Origin: Candidatus Desulforudis audaxviator MP104C
GTDB lineage: Bacteria > Bacillota > Desulfotomaculia > Desulfotomaculales > Desulforudaceae
Length of the DNA stretch: 64,000 bases
Assembly: GCF_000018425.1 (NCBI RefSeq)
Contig: NC_010424.1
Coordinates: 744,001 to 808,000 of the forward strand
Direction of reading: 5' to 3'
The notes under the pieces are model-generated. The model had not been told where the DNA came from, ran no database searches, and worked only from the letters and a program-made list of their open reading frames with translations. This document shows, in pieces, positions 26,103 through 35,145 of the stretch; position 1 is the stretch's first letter, and the number at the start of each line of letters is the position of its first letter. A program made the translations under genes and the position numbers.

Positions 26103-26410
26103 GAAAAAAGCTGGTCCTGGGGATGAGTTTATTGCTGGCCGCAGCCGGAATCGTGCTGGCGACCCTCTTCCTGCCGGTGGCGGTGGGGACGGGGACGGAT
26201 GAACTGCGCGCGGTGCGGTTGGGGCGCCCTTTCTGGTTCGTGGTGCAGGACCAGAGTTGCTACAGCCCGCCGGGGGACGTGTGGACCACCCGCTTTCTCT
26301 CCCCGTGGGAGTGCCCCTTCGCGGTGGTGTGGTGGCGTTTCGTTCTGATGCAACATCCTGTTGGGCTGGAGGGGGAACATTCCCAGCATCGTTTGTTAGG
26401 ACTTAAATAG
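26099..26410 (+). CDS. Small exported or anchored protein
   Basis: GTG 26099 overlaps the upstream stop by four bases. A basic start and one long hydrophobic segment (LVLGMSLLLAAAGIVLATLF) precede about 75 residues rich in Trp, Phe and Pro (RLGRPFWFVVQDQS, WWRFVLM). The last 25 residues look unlike the rest, so the 3' end may have been replaced. No family is recognised. Coupled translation places it in an operon with the two lipoproteins before it. Confidence 0.5.
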   Translation: MRKKLVLGMSLLLAAAGIVLATLFLPVAVGTGTDELRAVRLGRPFWFVVQDQSCYSPPGDVWTTRFLSPWECPFAVVWWRFVLMQHPVGLEGEHSQHRLLGLK

Positions 26411-26438
26411 TAAACTGGTGGTAAGGAGGTAAAGCGAA

Positions 26439-26728
26439 ATGAAAAGAAAAGGCTAATTATTATTACCCTGTTTGTTTCACTGTTAGCGGTTTCTGGAGTG
26501 GGATTTGCTATTGCACAGGGTGATAATCCCTGGAACTGGCTTGGCAAGGAACAGGCTAAAATAGACGCAGTAGCCGAAAAAGACGTAATAATTGCCTATA
26601 TTAATGGAGAAGCGGTAACCAAAGGTGAACTGTCTTTTTGGCAACTAATGGTTGAGTTTGGAAACCGGTTAGGCGGTATTGAGGAACCAACCGATGTCAA
26701 AACCGTGTTCTACGAACATATAGTACCT
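26439..26728 (+). pseudogene. SurA/PrsA-type foldase N-terminus, frameshifted and cut
   Basis: AAGGAGGT precedes ATG 26439, but the frame hits TAA after five codons. One extra A in the AAAA run at about 26446 restores MKRKRLIIITLF, a signal peptide, and then the SurA N-terminal domain (VIIAYINGEAVTKGELSFWQ). The gene ends abruptly where the 527-bp mobile element begins at 26727. The peptidyl-prolyl isomerase domain is absent. Confidence 0.7.
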
Positions 26729-27253
26729 AGATCCTGCTGAAAAAGTCAGCAAAAAGATCTTTGAAAATGCAGATAAGACAAGGGATTCCGGTCTCCATGG
26801 CGAATTATGTAAGTGAGCAAACAAACACAATACCAGGAGGGAATCCCTATGCTGATCATGGTTCAACGTACAGATTTGGTTTCCTGCGGAGGTGAGAAAT
26901 AATGTTGCGCCTCCGTCAGGAAGAGTGCCACCAAGTATCGTTCCTGGATCAGCTGGACGCACTGAAAATGAACGCCAATCCTAGTTCCGGTTCCTGGTTC
27001 CGGTGCGCCCGCTGGCGATCCGGCCAGGAAGGAACCATCAGCGTGCTGAAACAACGCTTCTAACTCGGCCGGACGTTGTACCGGGGATTGGACGGCGCCC
27101 GCCGCTGGGTGGGCGGGGCGATCTGGGGGTACAACCTGAACCGGATCGCCGAACTGACCTGAACCAGGCGGTAACGCCAAACCATGATCAGGTTGTCAAG
27201 GATCAACTTGCCGAAAGGTAATCGGCAAAACTGCTTTTTTCAGCAGAATCTAG
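26727..27253. mobile_element. 527-bp deleted transposon, copy 1
   Basis: The ends are inverted repeats: CTAGATCCTGCTGAAAAA and TTTTTTCAGCAGAATCTAG. Inside is the tail of a DDE transposase (TISVLKQRF, stop, LGRTLYRGLDGARRWVGGAI, GYNLNRIAEL) whose in-frame TAA is shared with copy 2 at 29925, so both derive from one already defective parent. It interrupts the foldase gene. It must have moved with a transposase supplied elsewhere. Confidence 0.8.
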
Positions 27254-27375
27254 CTACAAATTGGCCCACACCGGATGAAGTGGTGCCAGAGATAGTAGTA
27301 GCCAAAATTGCTGCTGTTGTAGTAATTGTAGCGGCTGTGGCGTACCTGTGGGTTAAGGTGACCCCCCCAGGGTAG
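27254..27375 (+). pseudogene. C-terminal membrane-tail fragment
   Basis: Right of the mobile element an open frame reads NWPTPDEVVPEIVVAKIAAV and a span ending VAYLWVKVTPPG before TAG 27373. It has no start and does not continue the foldase gene. It is the tail of an unknown membrane protein. Confidence 0.4.
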
Positions 27376-27537
27376 AGGGTCCTTAAGACCTACTCCGAAA
27401 ACCTAGAATCTCGATGTCAGCTGATTCTCATCCTAAGTGGTGTCGCGCGCGGTATGGTTGTCTAAAATGAAATCAGGTTGGGGTGGTGTGTGAAACTACC
27501 ATTACCCCAACCAACGCCTTTTTAGGAGTGGGAGTGG

Positions 27538-28080
27538 GTGAAGACGAAAAAAGTCTTTAAAATGGCTCCGTGGGATATTTGGGTGAAATTTTCAACTGGG
27601 TTACTCATCCTTCTGTTTCTGTATTTTCTGTATTTATTGGGCCAATCAGTTTTGCACCTCACTCATTTTGGTCGTGAGCTACACCCGATGGATTTTACTG
27701 CTGCTGGGATCGTAGGTGGGGTATTATTGCTCCTTTATGTTTTTAGCCCGCGCAGATATATTGTCGATGCGGAACAACTAGTTATAAAAAGAGCGGTATG
27801 GTCAATCTCTATTCCTTACAATAACATCCTTGTTATAGAAGCAACGGACAATGCAGGGATTTTGTGGTGGTGGTGGGTTGTTTTGGGTAACAACGGCTTT
27901 ACAAGTTATTGGGGATTATTTCTTGGAGTAGGCGAGGGTGAAATGAGGTGGGTGAGAGTGTATGCCACAAATCTTAAACGAATGGTTCGGGTTAAGACTG
28001 CCGACGGCAAAAAAACATACTATCTTTCCCCCGCCGATCCGGAAAAATTTGTCGTCGCCATTAAAGAACACCTGCGCTGA
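27538..28080 (+). CDS. Two-span membrane protein with bacterial PH-like domain
   Basis: GTG 27538 after GGAGTGGG. The 180-residue product starts KVFKMAPWDIWVKF, has two spans (LLILLFLYFLYLLGQSVL; AAGIVGGVLLLLYVF) and then a domain of PH-like type (RRYIVDAEQLVIKRAVWSIS, IPYNNILVIEATD, KRMVRVKTADGKKTYYLSP, DPEKFVVAIKEHL). This layout matches bPH_1/bPH_2 proteins such as the YdbS/YdbT group, some of which protect cells from antimicrobial peptides. Close paralogues are at 28131 (internally deleted) and 38552. The sequence is AT-richer than the 38.5-kb copy. Confidence 0.7.
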   Translation: MKTKKVFKMAPWDIWVKFSTGLLILLFLYFLYLLGQSVLHLTHFGRELHPMDFTAAGIVGGVLLLLYVFSPRRYIVDAEQLVIKRAVWSISIPYNNILVIEATDNAGILWWWWVVLGNNGFTSYWGLFLGVGEGEMRWVRVYATNLKRMVRVKTADGKKTYYLSPADPEKFVVAIKEHLR

Positions 28081-28130
28081 TGGTTTCATCTGGGTTCTTA
28101 TGCTCTTAGAGAAGAGGAGCGAAGGATTTC

Positions 28131-28292
28131 TTGAGCAAAACCTTTAAAATGGCCCCTTGGGGTGCTGGCGTGAAGATTATTACTTGTTTCGTTGGGTGTC
28201 TGCTTCAGATAGTACTTATTGTCCCCCCTTGCTACCCAACTCCAGTCGAACCGGAGGACTTCGTCAAAACTGTAAAGCAACATTTGGCCTGA
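28131..28292 (+). pseudogene. Internally deleted PH-like paralogue, 53 residues
   Basis: TTG 28131 has GGAGCGAAGGA upstream. It begins SKTFKMAPWGAGVKI, like the genes at 27538 and 38552, and ends PEDFVKTVKQHLA, again like them, but everything between the first span and the last helix is missing. The frame itself is open, so a 53-residue membrane peptide could still be made. It is best read as a deleted duplicate. Confidence 0.65.
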
Positions 28293-28301
28293 GCGGTTCA
28301 T

Positions 28302-29259
28302 ATGCTTGATTTTGGCGTGATTCCACACAGTTTAGCTTTTCTTCTGACCTACAATTGTAACTTTTTGTGTGATCATTGTTCTGTTTCCGTCGGGCCGGAT
28401 CGCCGGGAAGTGCTGGCAGCGGATGATATGTGGCAGGTCATAGAACAGGCTTATATTCTGCCGTCTATTCGGGTGGCGGTTTTCACGGGCGGCGAGCCCA
28501 CTCTTCACCCGGATCTCCTGCAGGAGGGGATAAAACTGGCGCGAGAAAAAGGATTAATTACCCGCTTGGTGACCAACGCCTGGTGGGCCGAAACCGGAAA
28601 AGGCGTATGATTTCCTGCAAAATCTCCGGGCGGCGGGTCTGGATGATTTTCACCTGCCGTATCTTGAGGTATTCGGCGGTGAGCAAAACGTGCTCAACGC
28701 CGTGCAGGCGGCAACCGAAATGGGTATGACCGTGCTGGTGGGTACGGTACTCTATCCCGGCGCAAAAATCAGGGCCGGTTATCTGCGTCGGGTCTTTCAG
28801 AACGCTGGCATTCAACAAGAGGTTCAATTCCTGGAAGATTTCGTCTTTCCTTTGGGCCGCGCCCGACGGAAGCTGCCGGCCCGCCTTTTTGTTTCCGATC
28901 CGAAGGAAAAAGAACAAAGCGCCTGCCGGGATGCCGGGCAGACCCTGGCGATTTTACCGGACGGCAGGGTGCTGTTTTGCTGCGGGCACATCATCAACAG
29001 CAGGGCGCAGGAGATTTTCACCGTAGACGGTTTGGCTTCCGGAACACCTTTGTCTGAGATCGTCGCGCGCATGCAGCGTAACGTGCTTTACTGGTGGCTG
29101 CACCTGGAAGGACCGGAGGCGGTGCTGACCGAATTGGGAGTGGAAAAGAAATTCTACCGGAAGTGTGAAGCCTGCTTCTATCTGGGCACGGCCTGCCGGG
29201 AGAAACTGTACACTCTGGCCGCACGCAAAGAGGAAATCTTTTCCCGGTGGGGGGGGTGA
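28302..29259 (+). pseudogene. Radical SAM protein with SPASM-like end, one frameshift
   Basis: ATG 28302 starts an enzyme with the radical SAM motif CNFLCDHC (Cys-x3-Cys-x2-Cys) and the GGEP motif (VFTGGEPTLHPDLL). TGA near 28608 arises from GGAAAAGG; with one A less the frame continues KAYDFLQNLRAAGLDDFHLP to TGA 29257. The C-terminal part holds extra cysteines (VLFCCGH; KCEACFYLGTAC) like auxiliary-cluster SPASM/twitch domains. Such enzymes often modify ribosomal peptides or proteins. No obvious precursor peptide is visible nearby. It is embedded between PH-like membrane genes. Confidence 0.75.
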
Positions 29260-29264
29260 AAAAG

Positions 29265-29825
29265 TTGGCTTACCAGCTTGACTTTTTGGCGGCGATGAAA
29301 GCAATTTTCGTGCCGGTGGATCCTCTGTTTCATTTCATAATCTTTATAATCTTTGCAGTTGTCATCAGTGGTCCGCTGTATTTGGTGTACCAGCTGAAAA
29401 AGAGGGTGTCTTTACAGACCTGGTTGCTGTTTATCGGAATGGCAGTAATTCCGGTAGCGGGTTTGCTGGGCGTAAGTCTTTTGCACACCGGTTCGGGCTG
29501 GCAGCTGGAGAACGGGCGATTACAGATAAAAACCGCTGTTTGGGCAAAAGAGACCATCGAGTTGGAGAAAGCCAGAGTGGCGCTCGTGGAAAGCACCGGG
29601 CCGTGGCAGGCAGAGTGGCGCACGGGCGGGCTCGGCCTGCCCGGGTTGGCCGCTGGCCGATTCGTGTTTCAAAACGGCGAAACGGCACTATATTTCCGGC
29701 ACCTCGGCTCGCCCCGGAGGGTGGTGCTGGCGGTTGACAACCGTTACTATGTGCTGGTCCATCCCGGTGTAGAAGAACTTTACGAGGAGCTTATCGCCCG
29801 GGGCGCGCAACCGGCGGAATTATGA
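29265..29825 (+). CDS. Membrane protein, paralogue of the 38.0-kb gene
   Basis: TTG 29265 is six bases after the radical SAM stop and follows GGGGGGGTGA; MxYQLDFLAAMKAIFVP aligns with the start of the protein at 38008. Two spans (FHFIIFIIFAVVISGPLYLV; LLFIGMAVIPVAGLLGV) are followed by a PH-like beta domain (GSGWQLENGRLQIKTAVWAK, GLGLPGLAAGRFVF) and an end VHPGVEELYEELIARG shared with the paralogue. The pair suggests one duplicated module. The function is unknown. Confidence 0.7.
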   Translation: MAYQLDFLAAMKAIFVPVDPLFHFIIFIIFAVVISGPLYLVYQLKKRVSLQTWLLFIGMAVIPVAGLLGVSLLHTGSGWQLENGRLQIKTAVWAKETIELEKARVALVESTGPWQAEWRTGGLGLPGLAAGRFVFQNGETALYFRHLGSPRRVVLAVDNRYYVLVHPGVEELYEELIARGAQPAEL

Positions 29826-29924
29826 TTCCAGCGCCCGGCGCCAAAGCAAACCACACTCGGCCTGTTTGGAGCATGCACTATGTAGAAAGACCTGGTTGCT
29901 TTGTGGAAACTGACCAAAACTTAT

Positions 29925-30452
29925 CTAGATCCTGCTGAAAAAGTCAGCAAAAAGATCTTTGAAAATGCAGATAAGACAAGGGATTCCGGTCTCCAAGGCG
30001 AATCATGTAAGTGAGCAGACAAACACAATGCCAGGAGGGAATCCCTATGCTGATCATAGTTCGACGTACAAACTCAGGTTCCTGCGGAGGTGAGAAATAA
30101 TGTTGCGCCTCCGTCAGGAAGAGTGCCACCAAGTATCGTTCCTGGATCAGCTGGACGCACTGAAAATGAACGCCAATCCTAGTTCCGGTTCCTGGTTCCG
30201 GTGCGCCCGCTGGCGATCCGGCCAGGAAGGAACCATCAGCGTGCTGAAACAACGCTTCTAACTCGGCCGGACGTTGTACCGGGGATTGGACGGCGCCCGC
30301 CGCTGGGTGGGCGGGGCGATCTGGGGATACAACCTGAACCGGATCGCCGAACTGACCTGAACCAGGCGGTAACGCCAAACCATGATCAGGTTGTCAAGGA
30401 TCAACTTGCCGAAAGGTAATCGGCAAAACTGCTTTTTTTCAGCAGGATCTAG
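29925..30452. mobile_element. 528-bp deleted transposon, copy 2
   Basis: It begins CTAGATCCTGCTGAAAAA and ends TTTTTTTCAGCAGGATCTAG, and is nearly identical to copy 1 (26727) including the in-frame TAA in the transposase tail. Differences are scattered single bases plus one extra T near the right end. The two copies flank 2.7 kb with the PH-like genes and the radical SAM gene in the same orientation, so they could act as a composite unit or as sites of deletion. Confidence 0.8.
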
Positions 30453-30494
30453 CTAGCCCAAGCCTAACCATAGCTTAGGTGTCCCTGCCAGGAT

Positions 30495-30655
30495 TATTTG
30501 TCACTGATTGACGGAGAAGTTCAGGAAACGACGGGGCTGGCTTCGACAGGTTCTCCGTGGTAAACTGGACCGGAACAAATACCTCCACGGCTCCCGGTGC
30601 CATCCACTCCCGGCAATGACGAGTGCCATTGGCACGCGTCAATCAGTGACAAATA
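30495..30655. mobile_element. 161-bp MITE-like element
   Basis: Perfect 19-bp terminal inverted repeats TATTTGTCACTGATTGACG and CGTCAATCAGTGACAAATA enclose 123 bp without coding capacity, with smaller internal hairpins (AGTGCCATTGGCAC). It lies at the 5' edge of the IS256 relic and may have cut it. Confidence 0.75.
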
Positions 30656-30679
30656 GCTCCGGCAGCAACAGGGGATCAG

Positions 30680-31308
30680 GATCGCCAACAGCGAGTCGTA
30701 CACCAGTTGGTCCGAGCTGTTTGTCTGGCTGAAGCGCCGCGGTCTACAAGGCGTGGACCTGGTGGTCTCGGACCATCACGAAGGCTTGGTGGAGGCTATC
30801 CAGCGCCACTTTCAAGGTGCGTTTATGAGCAGCATTGTCAGACTCACTTGACCCGCAATGTGCTGGACGGATGCCCCAAGCAGTTACGTGGGGAGCTGAA
30901 GCACCGGTTGCACGGACTGTTTAACGCCCCCGACCTGGAGACGGCCCGCACCTTACTGGACGGGATGATTGCGGACTATGAGGGGCGCGCCCCGCGGGCA
31001 CTTGAGCCACCCTGGAGAACGGGTTTGAAGACGCCTTGGCGGTGCTGGCCTTTCCGGAGCCTTACCGCAAGCTATTACGCACGACCAACGGGCTCGAGCG
31101 GCTGAACGCGGAGATCCGCCGCCGCGAGCGCGTGATCCGGATTTTCCCCAACCCGGCCTCGGCCGTACGTTTGCTGGGAGCGGTACTGATGGAGCAACAT
31201 GAAGAATGGGCTACCGGCCGCAAGTACTTTGATATGGCTCTTTACCGGGAGTGGAAAGATCGAGAAAAGAGTAGCACAGAAATCAGACAAGTTCTGCCGG
31301 CCTGCTAA
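30680..31308 (+). pseudogene. IS256-family transposase, decayed
   Basis: The IS256/Mutator pattern is spread over several frames: YTSWSELFVWLKRRGLQGVD LVVSDHHEGL with the second Asp, then CQTHLTRNVLDGCPKQL, then GFEDALAVLAFPEPYRKLL, RTTNGLERLNAEIRRRERV with the catalytic Glu, and an end at TAA 31306. The first third with the first Asp is gone, and frames change near 30820 and 31010. Confidence 0.8.
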
Positions 31309-31659
31309 CGATATCTGTCGGCTCTTGAAGGGTTGGTGGTGATAAAGCGGAGAACCGGTCCGAGATCTCTCTGGTTCCATGGGAGTCAGGGGCAGGTATT
31401 ACTATGCCATTCTTGCCTGCACCGCGCTTAAACAGGCCTCCCATCATGGGTCGCGCAGAGGTCAAGGGTCCGCGAAGCGGAGGCGGCAACTCTTGCTTTT
31501 GACCTCTGTCGGGTCGTGATGGACAGCAGTCCGGGCGCGGCATGACCAGAAAACGGTTGATTGCCCCTGATAAATAGCACGCATGCTAGACAATCTGCCA
31601 GACAGGCCTTTTTACAGAAAAATTTGGACTTGACCCTACCCACACTCGTCCTTTAACTT
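31309..31659. other. Intergenic, no gene supported
   Basis: Only short overlapping frames with no start signals. It follows the IS256 relic and precedes the convergent end of the RCC1-like gene. Confidence 0.5.
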
Positions 31660-33303
31660 TTAGCGGCGGACGATGATTGTTTCAACGTCCGTCCAACTGA
31701 CCTTTGCGCCGAGGTTCTCTGAAACGAAGCGCAGAGGGACTACCGTCCGGCCCCGTACCGCTCTGGCCGGAGCATCCAGCGGAACCGTCCTGGGGGCGGC
31801 CCCCTCTTCATGGATATGCGCTTTACTTTCGCCAAGGCGCATCCGTATCGTAACCGTTTCTTTGGTAAAGGTAACTTCCTTCTTTATCGGTTCCCACCGG
31901 AAAACAGCGCCCAGCCACTCGCCAAGAAATCGCAGCGGGACCAGTGTACGGCCGTTCTCAATAAAGGGAGCCGCTTCAGAATTAGCGGGGGTCCCGTTTT
32001 GTTGCCTGGGATAGAGCTTAATCATTTCGGATGTTCCCGGCGCAACCGGTGCAAACGTAACGATTGTTGGCGAATTTCTGGAGATAATGTTCCCTCCGCC
32101 AAGTTGTCCGTGCAAGTTCCATCCCCAGGTCCAGAGCGTACCGTCCGCCTTTAATGCTGCGGTGTGGTTACTTCCAACAGATACAGTCGCCCAGTCGCGG
32201 TCTCTGCCGACTTGCATCGGCCACCCTGTTCCGGTAGTATTGGGACGCCCCGGGACTGGATCAATCCCAATGCCAAGTTTTCCAAAGTCGTTAACGCCCC
32301 AGGCCCATAGTGTGCCATCTGTCTTTACTGCCACAGCATGGTTGTTCCCCAGAGAAATAACTGCCCAGTCGGTATCTTGCCCGACACGTAGTGGCCGCAC
32401 CTGCACTCTGTCAACTCCTGTTGCAACAATTCCATGCATCCCCCAGACCCAAAGGGTGCCGTCCGACTTGATAGCCGCGGTGCGGCCTGATCCGGCGGAA
32501 ACGGCCACCCAGTCACGGTCTTTGCCGACCTGCACCGGTGTATGCTCGTCAGCATAAGTCGGCGGAATAGATGTATGTGAAGCAAATGCCTTAGGATCGC
32601 CGCCGGTACCAATTCCAAGTTGCCCGTACAGGTTCCAGCCCCAGGCCCAGAGGGTACCGTTCCTCTTTAGCGCCACAGTGTGGCTGGCCCCGGCGGAAAC
32701 GTTTGTCCAGTCGGTATCTCTGCCAACCTGCACCGGGACATTCCTTGGTGTTGTTGTGCCGTCGCCTAGTTGCCCGTGCCGGTTGGCCCCCCACGCCCAG
32801 AGCGTGCCGTCTGTCTTTAATGCCACGAAGTGGGCGCCGCCAACGGAAACTGCCGCCCAATCAGTATCTCTGCCGACTTGCATTGGTGCTTTGGAAGTAA
32901 TTGGTCTGTCGCCAGGATATCTGTCTAAGTCCCATCTCAGAGGCCACCCCCAGGTCCAGAGCGTGCCGTCCGTCTTTAGCGCCGCGCTTAATGCTGCGAT
33001 TTGGTCGCCTCCGCCAGAAACTGCTGACCAGTTGATATCTCTGCCAACTTGCTCCGGTCTGAGCGCATTAATTCCAAGCTGTGCCACACGCTGGTCATAT
33101 CCCCAGGTCCAGAGAGTGCCGTCCGCCCTCACCGCTGCGGTGAAAGCACTCCCTGCAGAAACCTGCGTCTTTGCCGGCCAGCCACGTTCGGCCGATATCC
33201 CTGTGGCAGCAACTGTACCCGGAAGGAGGCCGACGGCCGGCAAAAATAAGAGTAAAAAAGCTATAACCGCAGAAAGCAAGCAAAAAAACCCCTTCTTCCT
33301 CAT
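31660..33303 (-). CDS. Secreted RCC1-repeat protein with stalk domain
   Basis: AAAGGAGAAAGG precedes ATG 33303. The product has 547 residues: signal peptide ([20 protein letters not shown]), about seven RCC1-type repeats (units such as [22 protein letters not shown]) forming a seven-bladed propeller, residues 45-400, then a copper amine oxidase N-terminal-like stalk domain (GRTLVPLR at two places) to the end. RCC1 propellers in bacteria bind partners or ligands. The stalk domain probably mediates wall attachment. It is the third stalk protein in the window, a hallmark of some thermophilic Clostridia. Confidence 0.85.
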   Translation of the reverse strand: MRKKGFFCLLSAVIAFLLLFLPAVGLLPGTVAATGISAERGWPAKTQVSAGSAFTAAVRADGTLWTWGYDQRVAQLGINALRPEQVGRDINWSAVSGGGDQIAALSAALKTDGTLWTWGWPLRWDLDRYPGDRPITSKAPMQVGRDTDWAAVSVGGAHFVALKTDGTLWAWGANRHGQLGDGTTTPRNVPVQVGRDTDWTNVSAGASHTVALKRNGTLWAWGWNLYGQLGIGTGGDPKAFASHTSIPPTYADEHTPVQVGKDRDWVAVSAGSGRTAAIKSDGTLWVWGMHGIVATGVDRVQVRPLRVGQDTDWAVISLGNNHAVAVKTDGTLWAWGVNDFGKLGIGIDPVPGRPNTTGTGWPMQVGRDRDWATVSVGSNHTAALKADGTLWTWGWNLHGQLGGGNIISRNSPTIVTFAPVAPGTSEMIKLYPRQQNGTPANSEAAPFIENGRTLVPLRFLGEWLGAVFRWEPIKKEVTFTKETVTIRMRLGESKAHIHEEGAAPRTVPLDAPARAVRGRTVVPLRFVSENLGAKVSWTDVETIIVRR

Positions 33304-33843
33304 TGTTACCTTTCTCCTTTCAGAGCCAGGTTGAAAACACTTTTTAATTTCAAATTTCCCTGGAGAGCGAATCGAGAGTTTTTCTGTTATAAATTTGATT
33401 TGACTTTTTCACCGTTTCCAGATTTTGAATTTTGGAAGCATGGAGAAAGGAATTTCCCACTCATTCCAATAGGCTATTGCGTACGACAGAGTATTGCCAC
33501 CGGTGTATTGGTGGAACCAGCATTAGAAATTATTAGGTTAACATTTTATATTACCATTAACAGGGACATCTCTTGTTGCTATTAATACACCTTGTGTAAA
33601 GGGCTGAAGGATCGGCACTCCATTTGTTGCGCCACTATCGATGTAGTGGCTCCCGTTGTCAAGACATTTTTTCAAAAAAGTTAAGCTACATGTTCCCCCT
33701 TTCTGTGGTTGATTTTTAGCTTCATCCTTGCACCGCTTTCCAGATTTTACAGTCTCCGGTCTTTTGAATTTCAAGGGTTCGCAAGCTGGGCTAACGCCCG
33801 CCCTTGAAATTCAGACCTCCGACTGTCTTTGGCAATCAAGCGG
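33304..33843. other. Upstream region of the RCC1 gene and IS3 edge
   Basis: AT-rich, with no supported gene. It should hold the promoter of the RCC1 gene (minus strand) and the left end of the IS3 element, whose exact terminus I could not place. An inverted repeat TTTCAAGGG near 33771 and CCCTTGAAATTC near 33802 flanks about 20 bp. Confidence 0.4.
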
Positions 33844-34597
33844 TTAAGGCTGATTCTCCAGGCTTGTCCTGGCCATAATACAAGTCTGCGGTTTCCGGTA
33901 GTTTATGGCCTGGTGAGGTCGCTCATAATTGTATTCGTCAATATAGGTCCGTACAGCCCGGTATACTTCCCGGGGTACCCGATACTCCTCATAATAGATT
34001 TTCTCCCACTTCAGGTTCCTGAAAAATCTACGGCTTCCTTGTAGCCAACGCCCTTTTCAGCGCACGAATTACAAATGACTGCTCCAGCGTCTCGGAAAGT
34101 TCCCATCTCAATATATACCGCGAGTACCAGTCGATGATTGCCACGAGGTACATAAAACGACCTTTCATCCTGATATAGGTAATGTCGATTCCCCAAACGT
34201 GGTCAGGACTTTCAGGCTTAACTCCCCGTGGCAGGTAGGGGTAAACGTGGTGCTGATGATTGCGTTTGCTCAGATTGGGACCCGGGCAAAGGCCGGCAAT
34301 CCCCATCCGCCGCATTAGCCGCAGCACCCGCTTTTTATTTACCACGCAACCCCTATCCCTTAACACTACCCGGATCCGCCTGTAGCCGTAATGCGGCCAG
34401 CGAGTGTAAATCTCGTCGATCAGGTGCATCAACTCAATGTCTTTGTCTTCTTGATCCGATGGCTTGCAGTAGATGCTGGCCCGGTTAACACCCAATAGTT
34501 CCGCCTGCCTCTTTACGGACATCTGGAGATGGTTCCGCTCGACCATTTCACGTCTTTCTCTGGCGCTGGTTGATTTCAGCAGATTTTTTTCAACCAA
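33844..34597 (-). pseudogene. IS3 OrfB integrase with internal deletion
   Basis: The start region (LLKSTSARERREMVERNHL) and first part of the rve domain (DHVWGIDITYIRMKGRFMYL, first Asp) are present up to RALKRALATRKP and TAG near 34028. The C-terminal part, out of frame, reads LKWEKIYYEEYRVPREVY with the catalytic Glu and ends at TAA 33844. About 40 residues in between, including the second Asp (usually NSDQGSQ), are deleted. A run of seven A (near 34583) just inside the start is a typical -1 frameshift site for IS3. Confidence 0.8.
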
Positions 34598-34642
34598 TTG
34601 ACCTCTATGGCCAACTGACCGATTTGCTTGGTTAGTTCCTCC

Positions 34643-34870
34643 TTATTCAGTTTCATACCGTCTTCTCATCTTCTCCGTTTCGCTTGCGCCGCGAGTGAAC
34701 AGAGACGGCAAGTTTTCAATTGCTTCGGCCTTCCATCGGTGCAACTGGGTGGGGTAGACCTCATATTCGGAAGCGATCTCGGCCACCGTCCTTTCCCCAC
34801 GCAGCAACTCCAACACGATCTTTGCCTTTTGTTCCGAGGTGAGTTGTTTTCTCTTGTCCATGAGCTCCAT
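34643..34870 (-). CDS. IS3 OrfA HTH protein
   Basis: A 75-residue helix-turn-helix protein (KRKQLTSEQKAKIVLELLRG, VAEIASEYEVYPTQLHRWK) typical of IS3 OrfA. ATG 34870. The normal continuation into a leucine-zipper segment (LNKEELTKQIGQLAIEVNWL) is in another frame because of a shift near the stop, so the OrfAB fusion cannot form. Confidence 0.8.
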   Translation of the reverse strand: MELMDKRKQLTSEQKAKIVLELLRGERTVAEIASEYEVYPTQLHRWKAEAIENLPSLFTRGASETEKMRRRYETE

Positions 34871-34917
34871 TGTAGCTTATTTTTTTGGTTTTAGTGTCTC
34901 AGCCTGTGGGTCCATTA

Positions 34918-34944
34918 TAGTAATCGATATACACTGCGTCATCT
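34918..34944 (-). repeat. Relic of a ParE toxin gene 3' end
   Basis: GTAATCGATATACACTGCGTCATC here is identical to bases 39240-39263 inside the ParE-like gene (codons DDAVYIDY). The IS3 end abuts it. It is a scrap of a second, lost copy of that toxin gene. Confidence 0.6.
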
Positions 34945-35145
34945 GGCGCCATCCCGGACCACAAGGTCGTTGAGGGCAGCCATCACCCGACTCTTGAACG
35001 AGTGTCGTCCTCTGATTTCCGCGAGAAGCCCTACACTCATCCCTATCACCGGCTGCAGCCCAAGAAGGGGAAAGGTGGTGTCTGAGCGAAAAACAAGCGC
35101 TAACAGTAACGGAAATGTGCCTCGATAGGGGGTATCCCGCTGAAC

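Larger units (their letters stand above)
33844..34915 (-). mobile_element. IS3-family element, defective
   Basis: It contains orfA (34643-34870) and orfB (33844-34597) on the minus strand. The upstream end has TATAATGGACCCACAGG near 34900-34915, fitting an IS3 terminus. OrfB has an internal deletion and orfA is out of register, so the element cannot make its own transposase. The left end is not resolved. Confidence 0.7.
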
